This document shows positions 1 to 13,727 of a DNA stretch of 64,000 nt, in pieces. Source of the DNA: Styela clava (lineage: Eukaryota > Chordata > Ascidiacea > Stolidobranchia > Styelidae); contig NC_135252.1 of the NCBI RefSeq assembly GCF_964204865.1, forward strand, positions 13,661,383 through 13,725,382. The letters run 5' to 3'. Positions within the stretch are counted from its first letter, which is position 1. Every line of letters begins with the position of its first letter. Made by a program: the position numbers and the translations under genes. The notes below the pieces were generated by a model. The model saw only the letters and a program-made list of their open reading frames with translations. It did no database searches and had not been told where the DNA came from.

Positions 1-3000
1 TTAAAAAAGATAAAGTTATAAGTTTATAGCCACAAAGGAGCAGATCTCATTCTACATTATACCTGACGCAGCTAGACGATGATCCAAAAAAAGCTTGGAA
101 AAACTTAGAACGAAATTGTGTTTTTCTGTGGATTTTCATTCTGATCTTCTGAATTATTCAAAACACTAACACGCTGATATGATAAAATAAATGAATATTA
201 ATTATTGTTTACTTTTTTTATGTAAAGTATTAATAATAATCACGTCGGAACATAGTACATGTTTCAAACTTTCTCCGCTTCCTGGTGCAATTAATCTATA
301 TGTCAACCTTTCCAGACGACAATTTTACGATGATAAATTACCATTCGACTAATCTGTCAATATAATTGAGCCATTAATTTCTGGACAAAATGTCATCTTG
401 CCTGCAAGAACCAGTTGACGCATTCACCACAGTCTAGACTCAATGCAGGTGAGACAAACCCTGCATAATCCATTAAGAATATTTTACATTCTGTAAGAAT
501 TCATATCAGTAATGTCGCAAACAAATATTACGATTACACCTAACGAGATTTTCTGGCAATCAAATTGATCACTTTTTCAAGAACCTCGGAGATATTGTCG
601 TGTTTTATATCTCCACGGAAATGTAATTTCTGCTACAATTTCTAAGATATAAAGAAACTAATGTCACGTGTAAGAAACTAGGTCAAAGCTTAATCAGGGC
701 AAATTTCTTAACGTAATGACGGTGAACATTCGAGGAAGAAATTAGGAAATTGCAAAATATTACACAAACTCGAAACTTCATACAAGAACGCGACGCGAAA
801 ATCCATCATGATATCTCAATAAATACATTTTATTACCCTAGATATTGTCTAAATTTTCGACCTCACCCGTATTGTATTTTTCTGCATTGGCAAATTCTCG
901 CCCGTATTCGAGTTTTAATGACTAATTTTTTGCCGACAAATAGAGAACAAAACTGGTTTTACATCATCAATTACGTCAAATACGCGAAACTAATCACTTA
1001 AAACAATATATATTTTAATGTCGCATATTAAAAAAGTATTACCTGCGCAAACAAAACCGAATCGAAATAATATTGCCGTAAAAGGGAAATATTAGTTCCA
1101 ACCATAACATTGCGTTATCATGGGACAAAGTTTCGCCGAAAATCACTACGTGACAGTTATTAGGGAAGAGAAGCCAAATTTGGCACTGTCGTGAGCTGGC
1201 CATTCCAAAAGCTCATCTGTTATGGCCAATGAACTGAAGGACGGCAGTCGACACTGCTGCATAAAGGTGTAAAATAATTGATATTTAGTCAACTCTCTGC
1301 ATTCCAATAAAAAGAGATTTTAAAATTTAAATGAATGTTTTATGAATCAGACCAACAATAATTCTTAAAGCTGAAAAGTAAATAGCATTTGAAACGATTT
1401 TACACTAAAATAATTGAGAAACTAAACAAGTTCTCGAAATATTTTTGCATTTACTAAAACTTGCTTTGCTGGATTCCAGAATCGGAATCAAACCAGGCAT
1501 TTAAAGATATTATATATCTATTCGGTTGTGTAATTTCTTTTTCTGTGATCAAAAAAAGGTTTAACAATTTTTTTTTAAATTTGGAAATGGTAATTTGGAA
1601 GTATAATGTCAGTATACAAACATGGAAGCCGTTTCGAATTATTGTTTGTCATACGTAATGTATTTTGAGCAAATGTATATGCCGATATTTGGTGCAAGCA
1701 GTCGATTGTTTCGTCATACACAAGATTCGTCATACAAACGTCACCAAAAATATAGAACATACTTGTTAACGTAAGCAAAACAAACTAAATCAATCACTTG
1801 AATAAATGTATTTCTACTATTTATTTATACATAAGATTCGAATAACATTTTGTACCTAAATAATAAACCATAAATATACGCTTTGCGTGAGTTATCGTTA
1901 GATATTGGTAAAAGTAAACATTTTGTAATTTGATGATATACGTAATGTGTTCTGCTCGATATATATTGCGTAAACTACGTAAACGTTACGCAAATGAATG
2001 CTGAAACATTTATAGCAAAACTATGCCCGTTTCCGAACGACTATTTCGAAATTTACTATTTTCGATTCATTCGAAACTACGCTTCAGAAATTCCGTTGTG
2101 TAATTTTGAATTGATGGACAGTGATTTGCTGGTTTCGTACAATCATGTATGTGAAAATGAAAAAGTTAATTATTTTAATAAAATTGTTTAGTGCTAATCT
2201 GACAACTGTTGTATTTTTTTTGTTTTACGTAACCTAGGATTAAAGGTAGGTTTTGGTATCGATGGTAAAACACTTCCAATCTAATGAGCCATTATTCAAA
2301 TTGACAACCGCGACAACTCCAACTTTACTCCGAAAAAATCTATTGTTTCCGTGTTGTTCTCTCCCATGAGTCTGATTGCAGAACATATGGCGAAATGACT
2401 GGAAACCAAGGTGTTTAACAGGCAATTTAAAAGTAATCATGACTTCCATGTCATTTTTTGTAACAAGCAAATATGTATCGAATGATGCTCTGCATTCTCA
2501 AAATTATAAATATACATTCCTGTTCGGGACCAAAAAAGATGATAATGTCATTATGATGAAATCTTATTCAAATACTTACTTTCTTTTGATTAATACCTCT
2601 TTTATTTTTTAAAAAACACAAGTTCGGCGATTGCAAATATGGGTTGCCATTTTGAAACTCATTTTTATGATGCAGTTCATCAAAATTTTAAGCAAAAAGC
2701 TTTTCAATTTTTCTATCTTCTCGTAAGTTCACTTTTGTCATGTTTTAGTCGAGATTTTTTTGGTGAGCAATGTGAGCGCGGACGGAACCTCTATAAAAAT
2801 ACATTGTTGCCGTTGATTCGTGAAAATTTGGCAAAAATTTAATTAAAACACATCAGTGTTGATAACTTAGACTTTTGTTATTGGATTAAATGGAACTGGT
2901 CAAACTTGTGGAAATGACGTTATTTTGTATATAAATTTGACTATGACATTTCACATGCGTACCATTTAAAATAATGATTTTTCGTCTCAAATAAAAATAT

Positions 3001-5767
3001 TACATGCATGCATTACATGAGACACTTGTTTGATTAATGACGATAATAAAATATAAATTATCATTTTCAACACGTTGTAAACATTTTAATTCCTAGTATA
3101 TATATTAAGGTCGCCTCCTACAGACATATTATGTGAAATCTGGCTGGACATTGTCATTTTTATTTAATCGAAGATAATTGATTGAACTGTGGAACGGCCC
3201 AGACGGTTTATTGAATGCGTCTGCCTGTGCGTGATAAATGATACTGTGCGTTGTTTGTGAAACTAATCATGTAAACGTTTTATATCTTAAAGAAAAAAAG
3301 ACTAGACCAAAATGGACCGCGTAAGACGGGCGCTACGATAAAGCAATAATAACGAAAACAGAATCTAAGCATTGTTTTATATTAATCCGTATTAGTTTGT
3401 GAAACGTCGATGAATTTCGAATTTGATTGTCAATTTCTTTGAATCATATTTCATTTTGGAAAAGTGGACTGGAAGAGGAAGCTTTCACGGTCGGCATTCA
3501 ATATAAGTGTGTTGGAAAACAATGTCGCAATATTCTTTACAGAACTGGTGCAATATCCAGTAAAATAAATGGTATTTATGGACATATTTCTCTATCAACC
3601 CATACTTATCTTTCCTGACTGTCGTTTTGCCAATATTCTAAAATAGAAATGCCATTAAAGCTTTCTTTTAGCGATCTAATACAAAGAAATCATGGTACGA
3701 CTTTCTTGCATTAGAATATTTTTTATATGATATATAAATATTTGTTACTCAGTAGTCCCAGAATATTACTTGGGGTACATATTACGGTAGCATTGTGCTA
3801 GATTTCGAGTATTAGTCTACATCAGAAGACTCCTAAAAGCTGATAACTGAAACCCAAAATTGAAGCCGATCATGGAAAAGATAAAACAATTCAGCTTTTC
3901 ACTGCATTGTTCGGCAAAATTTGAATAAAAGTTCTGATTAGTTTATGAGCCTTGTACAATGTGAAGAATAAATCAAAAATGAATATTATTGATCTCACTG
4001 TTTTGAAATTGAACCCAACGTACCCATTTGCCATTATGGTGCATGAATCACGTATTGCGTGGACATAAATAATATTGTGCGTCAAAGACGTATAAATCAA
4101 ATCACAACTGTGCTAATGCTGGCCATTACATCGACCGTTCCGATGTATTTATAAATCCCTATATTTCCTGCTTGGCATGTTCTATCGAGACAAAGACACA
4201 TTTAGAAAATACTTGATGCATGAAAATACATACAATGAACAAATTGCACAATCTAATTCAAATACCAACTTATATATTTTGTTTTGAAGGTCGCGGTATT
4301 TGATACATAATTCTAGACAATTTATCACTTGAGCGTGATTCAAACTGGACATTTTGGCTAAATTTAAATGGAAGTTCAATTAATTTTTTTATATAAATAT
4401 ACACCAAAGAGTATGGATGGTAACAAATGATATAAATAAAAAAGTGTTCAACGTTATCACAGTCAGTTTTTTCCAGAAAATGGGTGTACAAGTTGGCCAA
4501 TACTTCCCCTTTTACACTTTAAATTTCTTAGTATTATGCCTCAAACAACCTATAACCCATTTTTGCTGTTTGATAAAAACACAAATAACTGGAAATGTTC
4601 TATAATTTATAAGAAAAGTCTCGCATAAACGTGTCAATTTTCACGCGCTTATTTTATAAACGTCGTGAGTGACCCGAAGAGATTTTACCAGATGTTTGTA
4701 AGCATTGATTTATGAAATAGCTAACATGAAATTTAATTAATGATCTATCTGTCATGTTCCGAACACGTTTTTGTAAAGTATATTCTATTATATGCACTCG
4801 CTTTTTTACCAAATATTTGTAAAAATGATAATTAAAACTAATTTTGGTGGAGCCATCTTTTACCGAAGTTTACTTGCGTGGTTGAGTTGAGGCGATAATT
4901 TCATTTTCATTTTGCAACACCCAAAGTGCAATAATACCTGACACTGCTAAAAGTAAGATAAATGTTAAAAATAAGGACGACTGCACTGTGTTGAAGAAAT
5001 TCAACATAGATTTAATAAACAGTTTTATTGGTTTTCAGCTTACATATTATTCGCATCCAAATAAATCATTTTTAAATAACAAAATATGGAAAGCTGTGTC
5101 CTAAATTCTGGAAAAGGGGAATGCATGATATTTCCTCACATAATACAAGCTTTCCAAAAAGAAAAGGTTGTATCCGTCCACCACTATTGTAGGACCAGAT
5201 AATGCACTCACAATATTACTTTTTCAAGTCATTGCATCAATTAATAATTAATTACATTCTACTTCTAACAAACAAATCAATGTTTCATTCATTTGCTACT
5301 CATTTTTCTGAGAAACGAAAAGAAGGTTTCGCAGAAGTGATGATGCATAAACAAAAACACAGGAAGTTTAAAAATAGTCGCCATCATTTCGGGCTCATTT
5401 TAATCTGCGTATAATTTGACAAAATATAAATTCACGGTATTTACCAAACTCAATTGAAATATATTTATTCTTTTATTAGTGTTGAACCACCAACTTATTT
5501 TATGAGGTCGTCTGCAATTGCCAAAGACAACAATGTATAAACGAAGGCATAGTTAAAATACACTACGCACTAAAGAGAAAGGATAAGGCTCCAAAAAATT
5601 GTTGTTTGAGATATTATTATTTGTAACAGGTCCGCAACCCTAAAAATATGGTCACAGCCACCATATGCATGGCATACTATGGATCTCGTGCTCAGCGAAG
5701 GCCGCAAGTTTTTTGGGGCACGGTAGACTACGATATCGGTACTGTAAAAATATTTGATAATACAGTT
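1..5767. other. Intergenic DNA, no gene recognised
   Basis: This stretch is AT-rich and has only short open frames, none with a domain or splice context that I can recognise. The longest are about 65-85 codons at 750-1001, 1994-2191 and 2639-2842, which is what chance gives in such DNA. It could contain distant regulatory sequence or a long intron of a gene that starts outside the window; neither can be shown here. Confidence 0.6.
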
Positions 5768-5942
5768 GTGACTCGGATCATTTGTTATTACAATTCACGT
5801 TTAGACTGAAAGCGTGAATCATCATCGTCACAGGACCTGGAAAAGCTAACTCGGATACTCGTGACTCGGATCATTTGTTATTACAATTCACGTTTAGACT
5901 GAAAGCGTGAATCATCATCGTCACAGGACCTGGAAAAGCTAA
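5768..5942. repeat. Tandem duplication of an 82-bp unit
   Basis: An 82-bp segment at 5768-5849 is repeated without visible change at 5861-5942, with 11 bp between the copies (period 93 bp). Both copies begin GTGACTCGGATC and end AAAAGCTAA. Near identity points to a recent local duplication, or to a polymorphic or assembly-level duplication. The unit has no open reading frame of note. Confidence 0.9.
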
Positions 5943-8073
5943 GAAAAGGGTTATGAGCCTGATACATGTCTGGTAAGTTACCTAATTGTTCCACAGTTAC
6001 ATATTTGTTTAGGGTATGATTTTGGGGGTAATTGTGGATAAATAAAAATTGTTTTGGTCTTCGTGTCCATATATTTGAGCATTTTTTTTGTATTTTAAAT
6101 TATTTTCAATGTCTGTTAAAAATTCAGCTGCTCGATTTGTGTATGATTATGCATACTCGCATCTGAAAATCGTACTCTGCACTAATATAACCTTGTGAAA
6201 TTAACGTTTTCATTGAAGCTTGTGGTTTGCATGAATTTTATGGAGAAAAATGGAAATTATGTGAAAGTAATACATACGTCAAACGATCAAATTTTATGTG
6301 TTATGTCTAGCGTTAGTCGAATGGACCGACCACCTGCATTTTCAATTTCGTATCATAACTGTACATCACATATAGTACGCATTTACTACACCTAACAATG
6401 ACAGAAGCGAAATATCTATAATGAAAGCTTAAATGTCAATTCTATATGCTTGTCTATCCAGATGCGAAACTAACATTAGACGTGTCATGTTTGCACCTGA
6501 GACGACTGGCATCGAAAATGATATATCCTTTCTATTTATTGTATCGTCAACCTTAATTGTTCCAACAAAAAACAGATTTGACTATAATTGAACCATTTTG
6601 TCACGTCGTTATGCGAACAGTTAAAAAGAAATAAATTATCGAAAACTCCAATCCCAATATTGTTGTTTCGTTGTAGTATTGTAATACGCTTGGTCCCATT
6701 TTTTTTATACCATTCTAAGCAGAACTCAGTAGATGTTAGATGAGTTGCAAATTTTATTATTAACTGAGAAACTGCTTCCAAACCTCGAGTGTTGAGTATT
6801 GATCGAAAATTTGAAATACTAAAGTACTGGAGCTTAATCTTCTACTGGTGAAATGTGTTACATATATATATTGACCGATTAGTCCAAAAATTACATCCGA
6901 TGCAAATAGTACATTTAGCGTTATTCTATTTTAATCAAATGCAATGGCAAAATTTGTCTTCGTAGTTCAATACGTATAACGGGTTAGCTTTTTTCATGAT
7001 GATACTAAATAACTGACTATAATCAATGGTCTAGTTTCCCCGTTCAGCATTAGCCTATAGTTAACGTTTTCATTCTTTATAGGAAATTTAGTAAATACAA
7101 ACAAATAATAGCAGCTCCGATTATATATACTTGAATGACGTATTGATTTTGCTCATATTTTTGACTGCCATTTGTAGCCAAAAGTAACGTGTGAAGCTTT
7201 GAAATAGGACACTCCGATTTGTGATCCACACTCGCTTTTAAGCACGGACGCAATGGAAATAAATCAAGGAATAACGATACGAACCCAGACAGACACGTGA
7301 AAACGCAATTTAATGCATTAAAGTGAGCCGAGCAAATTTAGATAAAAACTGCCTGTTAATGGAACAATAGCGGTGCTGAAGTAAGAGTCATATTTGCGAG
7401 CGACTTGTTTCCTTCACTGGTGCAAATTTCATAATTATTGGTTACCTCCGTACACCACTTTTCACGTGCCTCCGTTTCATGATTGCGTCATCTTTCTCGG
7501 ACTGACCGACGTAATAGTTCTATGCTATGGCTTTCCTTCTATCGTCTGCTCAATCCAAGTCTTGTTGCAGTAGACTACAATGACCTTCTCATCAAATTGC
7601 CGAAGTCATTGTGTGGATTGGCAGTTCATGAAAGCTTATAACTTCGCGAGAGTAATCTTCGCGAAATCGTACTGTTGTACCAGACTTCCGTGCAGATTGA
7701 GCAGTACTGTTATAATGGACTATAGGCTACATACCAAAACCGTTCAGCTATATTGTAGGTAATAAACGGTGCTATCATCTAACTATGATGTGGAGTGATA
7801 TCATGTGATCCAATGTGCGGTAACACCGGAATTACTTGAAAAGCCCGATCCCAAATAGTTCATCCAACATTTGTTGCTTTGATTTTATTGCATTATCGCA
7901 GTAGTAATGAACATCGATGAGTCAGTTTATTCCAGTTATTACACACAATTTAATCTAATTTATGATCATCACTCCAAATGTTAGCTAAATAAATAAAAAC
8001 ACACATGAAAAATACGACTTACAAATTGACAAATACCCGAGCTTAATTAAGGAACAGAGGCGCGCTCACTAAA
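5943..8073. other. Intergenic DNA, no gene recognised
   Basis: There is no recognisable coding region here. The only structured segment found is 7537-7630, listed separately, which matches 12751-12850 in the opposite orientation. Confidence 0.5.
7537..7630 (-). repeat. Dispersed repeat, copy 1 (inverted relative to 12751-12850)
   Basis: Read on the minus strand, this segment aligns over about 90 bp with 12751-12850. Both carry CATG, then CCACACAATGA, CAATTTGATGA and finally ACAAGACTTGGATTG, with small gaps between. The two copies are about 5 kb apart in opposite orientation. I cannot assign the family. It could be the remnant of a transposon coding region, but neither copy keeps a clean frame. 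Confidence 0.6.
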
Positions 8074-8310
8074 TAGTCCGGCAGAATCGGGCCTTAACAT
8101 TGTTTTGGGACATAAAGTTTTTTTTTATTGTTTAGATATAATGTATATGACATATATAATGATACCCAGGTGGGTGTGGAGTATATAATGTTGAGCAATT
8201 TTTTTTAAGTGGATTTAAAGTATTCGGCCCAAGATGACGCACATCCTGAACCCTAACTTGGTAAACATACAATGTTCAGGTTGTGCGCCATCTTGGTACG
8301 AATACTTCAG
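8074..8310 (+). mobile_element. MITE-like element ending in a palindrome, copy 1
   Basis: The segment starts TAGTCCGGCAG, passes through a T-rich stretch with ACATAAAG, and ends in an imperfect palindrome (about 8217-8310). The palindrome arms read AAGTATTCGG...CAAGATGACGCAC and, inverted, GTGCGCCATCTTGG...GAATACTT. The same arrangement in reverse lies at 10660-10918, and the palindrome alone recurs at 46601-46700. There is no coding capacity, so it is probably a non-autonomous DNA element. Confidence 0.7.
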
Positions 8311-10659
8311 AAGCGCCTTTTTGTTAAAAACAATTATTTCATAACTACATGGTTTAGTTTTGCATACATGGCAACATTGAATCTCCTTACAATGTCAGAA
8401 ATTTAATTTTAGTAGAATAAATGGTGGTTTATTTCACTAATACAAGCCAAGATCCATCGACAGCATCTAGCAACTTTCTATTGCGCTCTGCAAACTACAT
8501 TTGCGTTGCCGCGCGCATTTCGTTTTCCTAGTTTAAGCTTAGGAACTTGGGAAATATTTTATTAGTTGAAATGAATTGGAATATTTGACCTCGTCTTTCA
8601 CTCCGAACAAGGCCATGTAAAACCATCCACTGGTATCTAAAGATGTGTAACGAGTTTTCTTTTGGAAGAACCGCAACCTTTCAGTGCTGCATTGACTTTG
8701 GCAAAATTAATATATCCTTGTGGAGATAGAAGGTATGCGTATGCGAAACCGAGATGTGCACTTGTTATGCCAACACAGTTGAGTCAAAGTTTTGAATACT
8801 AGTACATCACACACATCTTCCTGCGTGCTTCGGTTGTACGTAGTAACGCGCACATTTTTGCGCACATGTATCAAATTCCACTTGATTATTGAGCTATAGG
8901 TTTTTGACGAGCTTTTGTGTATGATTTCATTCCATAGAATTTGTATGCTGTTCTAAAAAATACTAGTTTCAGCTTTTTCATTCATTCAAACCTCGTGTTA
9001 AAAGTAAGTTTTGTAATATTGCGTGTTGGTTTCCAATATTCTTAAATCGGTGATGCCAGTAAATCTTAAATACAAAAAGATCAGTAACATCTGCAATAAA
9101 AACAGCAGTACCCTCTCAAATGACAGTTGGGGGATGGATACTCTTAGTATCTGCTCCATCGCGTGCCTCTTACAGTCTTACCAGTTTACATGCGTGTCAA
9201 TTGGTATCTAAGCTCAGCCAGAGACAAAAAGTTTCGGACTGCAGTTGGCGTGACGAAATGTTTTTAAATATATATTCTACAATAAGATTATTTGATTGTA
9301 TACTAATGAAAGTTCCGCCTTATATGTCTTTTCCCATTGCACTATTCCTTTACTGATATTCGATAATATGAAGCTCACTGACATAGTTCTTAAAGTGTGT
9401 AGATGGGTATAATCTTTTCCACGCTGTTCAGGTGGGAATGCGCGAATATATATAAGAATTGCTAATATTGGTTTGCAATGCGATGAAATCCCATCTTGGC
9501 ATTTCTGCCTCTCGCAATTGCTGCGTATACTTATCGGGGAAGTTCTGTGGCGTGGTTATCAAATGAAAAAAAAAACATGGGAGTATTTTTTCTACTTCTC
9601 TACTACTATCAAACCTTGACATTTTGTGAAAACTTTTTTCCATGCAACCTTTTTATAAAACATCCCCAACAACCACAATTAATTCTGTTATTAAACTTCC
9701 GAAACAAACACATCATCAACAGATGCATATATCACCAAGTAGATATTGCTGAATTGATCTTTATTTCACCATTTTTCATGTAATTCTTTTTGGTAAACCT
9801 ATTATCTATCGCAAATACAGCACATTTGACAATGTTGTAGTGTGCCACTGCTTTTTTTGGCCTCACATATTTGATATTTGTAGTTAGAGCTCTTGGGGCT
9901 CTGTCAAACAAAGTTACATACAAAATATTAGTTGTAAATTGCAAAACATGATCATGTTGTTGGAATAACTTGGCATTTTACCACCCGTATATCATTCATT
10001 GTTGAGAATATTAATAAAATCATAAAATTTAAAAATCCGTTCTTGTGAAATTTTTGTTGTAGCTAAATTCCAGGGACAGCATGACAACAGGCAAGAGAAG
10101 CACGGTCGCCTCTTTTAGTTTATGACAGGGTTTCTTAAAAGGGGACCCCGTCCTCCTTGGAGGCCGCTGATCGGTTATCTGGGAGCACGAACAAACAGAT
10201 GGAAATGCGAATATACAATTACAATGTATTTTTATAGAAGAGAAGAAGCAAAAGTGTTGAGAGTCTTTGGTAGTTTGAAAAGCATTGGCATGGAACATAA
10301 GAATGAACTACATTCTTTCCCAGGGATATACTATGAAATGTAGCAATTTTCTCATGCTTGTTCTCGTGATATCATTATCTTTCACTGTGTCGTCGTGATC
10401 ATCCCGCTGCCTAACAATTCTCGCTAACAAATAATTGACTGTTCTCCACTGGGTGTATATCCACTTGAACCACTGGCATTAGCAGGCTTGTATTGTTAAT
10501 TGCAACAAAAACGGGTATTTTGAAATAGTACTCTTTATTTTACGCGCATGTTTCGACAGTATTTCCATATACTTAATATGGGTCGCGAGCCAAACTGGGC
10601 TCAACAAATACCTAAAAGTGATTGATTTTATTTCCTAGTAAATTTGGTGCTTGCGTAGT
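8311..10659. other. Intergenic DNA, no gene recognised
   Basis: There are only short open frames here (for example 9496-9783, 95 codons) without recognisable domains or splice context. I see nothing that I would call a gene. Confidence 0.5.
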
Positions 10660-10918
10660 TTGTGCACCAAGATTGCGCACAACCTGAACATAGTATTGTA
10701 ACAGGTTATGGTTCAGGTTGTGCGTCATTATGATGCACAGGTTTGACGAAAAACACTAATACAAATATCGAGCCGTAAAAAAAATTGCTCAAGGCTGCAA
10801 ACTCCACACCCATGTATAAATGATGGGCAATGACCCCAAGATGAATAATCACAAATAAAAAAAACTTTATGTCTGAAATCAAACTTGGGCCAAAAAGGTC
10901 CCCTTATCTGCCGGACTA
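10660..10918 (-). mobile_element. MITE-like element ending in a palindrome, copy 2
   Basis: This is the inverted counterpart of 8074-8310. The palindrome comes first (10660-10740, with GTGCACCAAGATTGCGCAC facing GTGCGTCATTATGATGCAC). Then come an A-rich tract with CTTTATGT and the end CTGCCGGACTA. The shared end sequence and the shared internal order show that the two copies are one repeat family rather than two chance palindromes. Confidence 0.7.
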
Positions 10919-11594
10919 AAAACCACGAAAAGAAGAGAGCGGCGTGCGAGAGGATTCACAGATGCCAGATTCTTGGTCAGAATATACAGCCAAGTTGGCT
11001 CAAGAAAATATATATTTGGGACTCCTCATGTATTAACCATGGGAATAATACATGAAATTAATTATTAGTTTCAAATAAAATCACTCCATTGAACCGAGTA
11101 TGATAGTACTACGCTCATAAAATTGAACGATCATCGCAAGACTAGAGATATTCGCAAGATATTGCGAAACACTTTTCTGAAACACAACCTAGTGCCTATA
11201 TTTAAAATGAGGGAACATTTCTTACTACATATATAGTTTGAACGCATCAATTCTCTCTGCAAGTCGATCGCATAATATTGGGAAAACAATGGCTCCTAAA
11301 AGTTTTCAATTTAGTAAGAAATAAAAAATGATTTGTCAACGCCCGGTAACGTTAGGTACTCTGATAAAGTAGTCAGTCGGTTGCATATATGTTGAATGGT
11401 TGTCAAGCCAGCATTCATCTTTTAAGTATATGTATATTTACTTCTTCTCGCCATTTGCTCAATTATTACCTGCTGTTTATCAAGTTTAATTTATTTTTTG
11501 ATTAAAAATATCTCTTTTTAGGCTGTTCGACTAAAAATGCTATGCGCTGCGTGTCTCTGTATTTACTGTTGGATTTGTATCGCGTAATATCAAC

Positions 11595-11800
11595 ATGATC
11601 AAAGCCCATTCACCGGAATTAAAGAAGTTTATGTATATATTAGAGATTGGATTTAAAGTTAAATGGTGGACGATATGTTACGGGTGTCTTGAGAGGTTTC
11701 GATTTCTTTATGAATCTAGTTGTGGATGCCATCATCCACAGACAACAGAGCGCAGGAAAGAATTCAAATAGAATTCAATATTTCAGCTTTCAATCAGGAC
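11595..11800 (+). pseudogene. Decayed retrocopy of SmG (SNRPG)
   Basis: An ATG at 11595 opens a frame coding for MIKAHSPELKKFM, close to the N terminus of the small nuclear ribonucleoprotein G. After about 16 scrambled bases the match resumes from 11650 in another frame with DLKLNGGRYV, then GVLRGFDFFMNLVVDA, which is the Sm1 motif region of SmG. Beyond codon 'DAII' the similarity fades and the Sm2 end is not recognisable. No introns interrupt the matched region, so a processed retrocopy is the simplest reading. The frameshift means that it cannot make a normal Sm protein. Confidence 0.8.
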
Positions 11801-13727
11801 TTCCACATTTCATGAATTTTGACTCAACAATTTCGCCAGCATTTGTTGTTTTTAACTAGAGACATTGAGGCGGAAAAATTAGGCTCACATAGTGCAGTGA
11901 AAAATCTTATTTAATCACGTATTTTCATACACACACATAACAGTGAGCTAGTTACAAACAGGTATTTCGAGTAAATAGCACAAGAGGTAAATATTTCTAG
12001 GAAGATATTAGTAACTAACGCTACGTCCGCAATTTGATGGACAACTATAACAAATGCTGGACACATTCGGCGTTGGTACCAGCATATCTGAATAATAACA
12101 TGGCTGTTGTATCATTAACGTTTCCTGGAATGAAATTGAACAGCCACAAACCGATGCGCAAGGCTGAAAGTAATACAAAACGACATCCCATTTACGGATT
12201 TCCCTGTCGAACTGGTAGCCTATTTGTGGCATTGTATTTGAGCATCTGGAATTCTTCCAGGTTGAATGAACTACAGTTGCAATGCTTGATTCGAAAATGC
12301 TCTTTTTATAAAAAAAAATCGAAATAGCTCAATATGTAAGTGGCGAGACCGAGTATAAAGTTTTCACTTTTGAACAATCTCGGGAAAATCAAATCATCAT
12401 TCTTTCAATTGAATTCTACAAGTATATTTTTCTAGCGGATTTCATCCAGAAAATCATTTTTTCACGTGGTTTGTCAACTTTTTGTTAATTCAAAATAAAG
12501 TTCGAATATGGCTTACCGTTGTTGTTTCATTATGATACCTCGAGGCATAAATATAAACCTCAGCTATCTTTGCAAAAATTAGTGGTAGACGTTAAGATGT
12601 TATTCAATCATCGGTATGGTACTTTCAATGAGTCAGAAACAGGTATTACAGGTTACTAATACAAGAAGTAAGCTTCTCCTTATATTATGCGATCAACATG
12701 CAGAGAGAATTAAGGCGTTTAAACTGTACAGCTGATAGGTTAGGAGTTTTCATGTCCTGCCGATCCACACAATGATTTCGACAATTTGATGATCCCGGTA
12801 AAAAAATTCATTGTACAGCAACAAGACTTGGATTGGGCATACAATAGGAGTAATCTTCCATAAGTTGGAAACTTTTGATGATGCAATGACCATTTTTATA
12901 TTTACAAGTACCGTGGGAAATTAGAATTGTTATAACAACATTCTAGAATTTGCTCTGTGAAAGATCAGAAATACATTATCTACAGATTTCGTCAACACAT
13001 TCGTATAAACATGTGTCTACACAGTTACATCAATCCTATTACCTAGAACTTCAGTTGTGGATTATTTATTGAAAATTACATCTTGCAAAATTATCAGGAA
13101 CATTTCCCAGAATGTCGTGGTACTTAACTATATTAGTTTATAATATGGTCTGTAACGTACAGCCGTTAACTTATACAGCCCGTAGGCGTGACCACAAAAA
13201 AAAATCATGTTAAACTAAACTATAAATGATGTTGATTGTTAAAACACGCCCATTCGATGATGCTCTAGTATTAAGCGCAATTACATTTGAGGCACTTGCT
13301 ATATGAAGATATTCTATAGAATAGATGGAGAGTTTGTATCAGAGAAAGTATTCCACATCTATAAAGACAAAATTCGTGACTTGCGTCAACAGATAACTAA
13401 CGGTCTTTTAGTCCTAAATAAAACGAAAAAACATACAAACAAATTATCGACAAAACAATTTGAACTGCCCCTAGTAACATAAATATATCAAAATATCTCG
13501 GTGATACTGAATAGCAGGAGACGGTCTAGAATTTGGAATCATTTTCATTGCAACCTGTGTGCTAGTGACATCATTTTACGAAATTTTAAAAATACCAATC
13601 AGATACATATTTAAGTGAAAATGACTTCTTAGCAGAAAGCAAAGTGACTTGGCACTAAATTTTATATTGGATGTGGCAACAATTTAAAATAAGAATAAAT
13701 AGATATTAACACAAAAGCATCAAGATA
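11801..13727. other. Intergenic DNA upstream of the LDLa gene
   Basis: No gene is recognised. The segment holds the dispersed repeat copy at 12751-12850 and presumably the promoter and 5' UTR of the gene that starts at 13728. No convincing TATA box or initiator could be chosen by eye. Confidence 0.5.
12751..12850 (+). repeat. Dispersed repeat, copy 2
   Basis: This is the partner of 7537-7630, matching it in reverse orientation (CCACACAATGATTTCG, CAATTTGATGA, ACAAGACTTGGATTG). Family unknown. Confidence 0.6.

Noticed and set aside
2240-2470. Minus-strand frame with protein-like stretch (VGVVAVVNLNNGSLDWKCF)
   Set aside because: Only 76 codons, no flanking exons found and no family recognised, so it was not called as a gene.
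12008-12327. Overlapping frames on both strands of 75-97 codons
   Set aside because: No domain, no splice context and no codon pattern that favours one strand.
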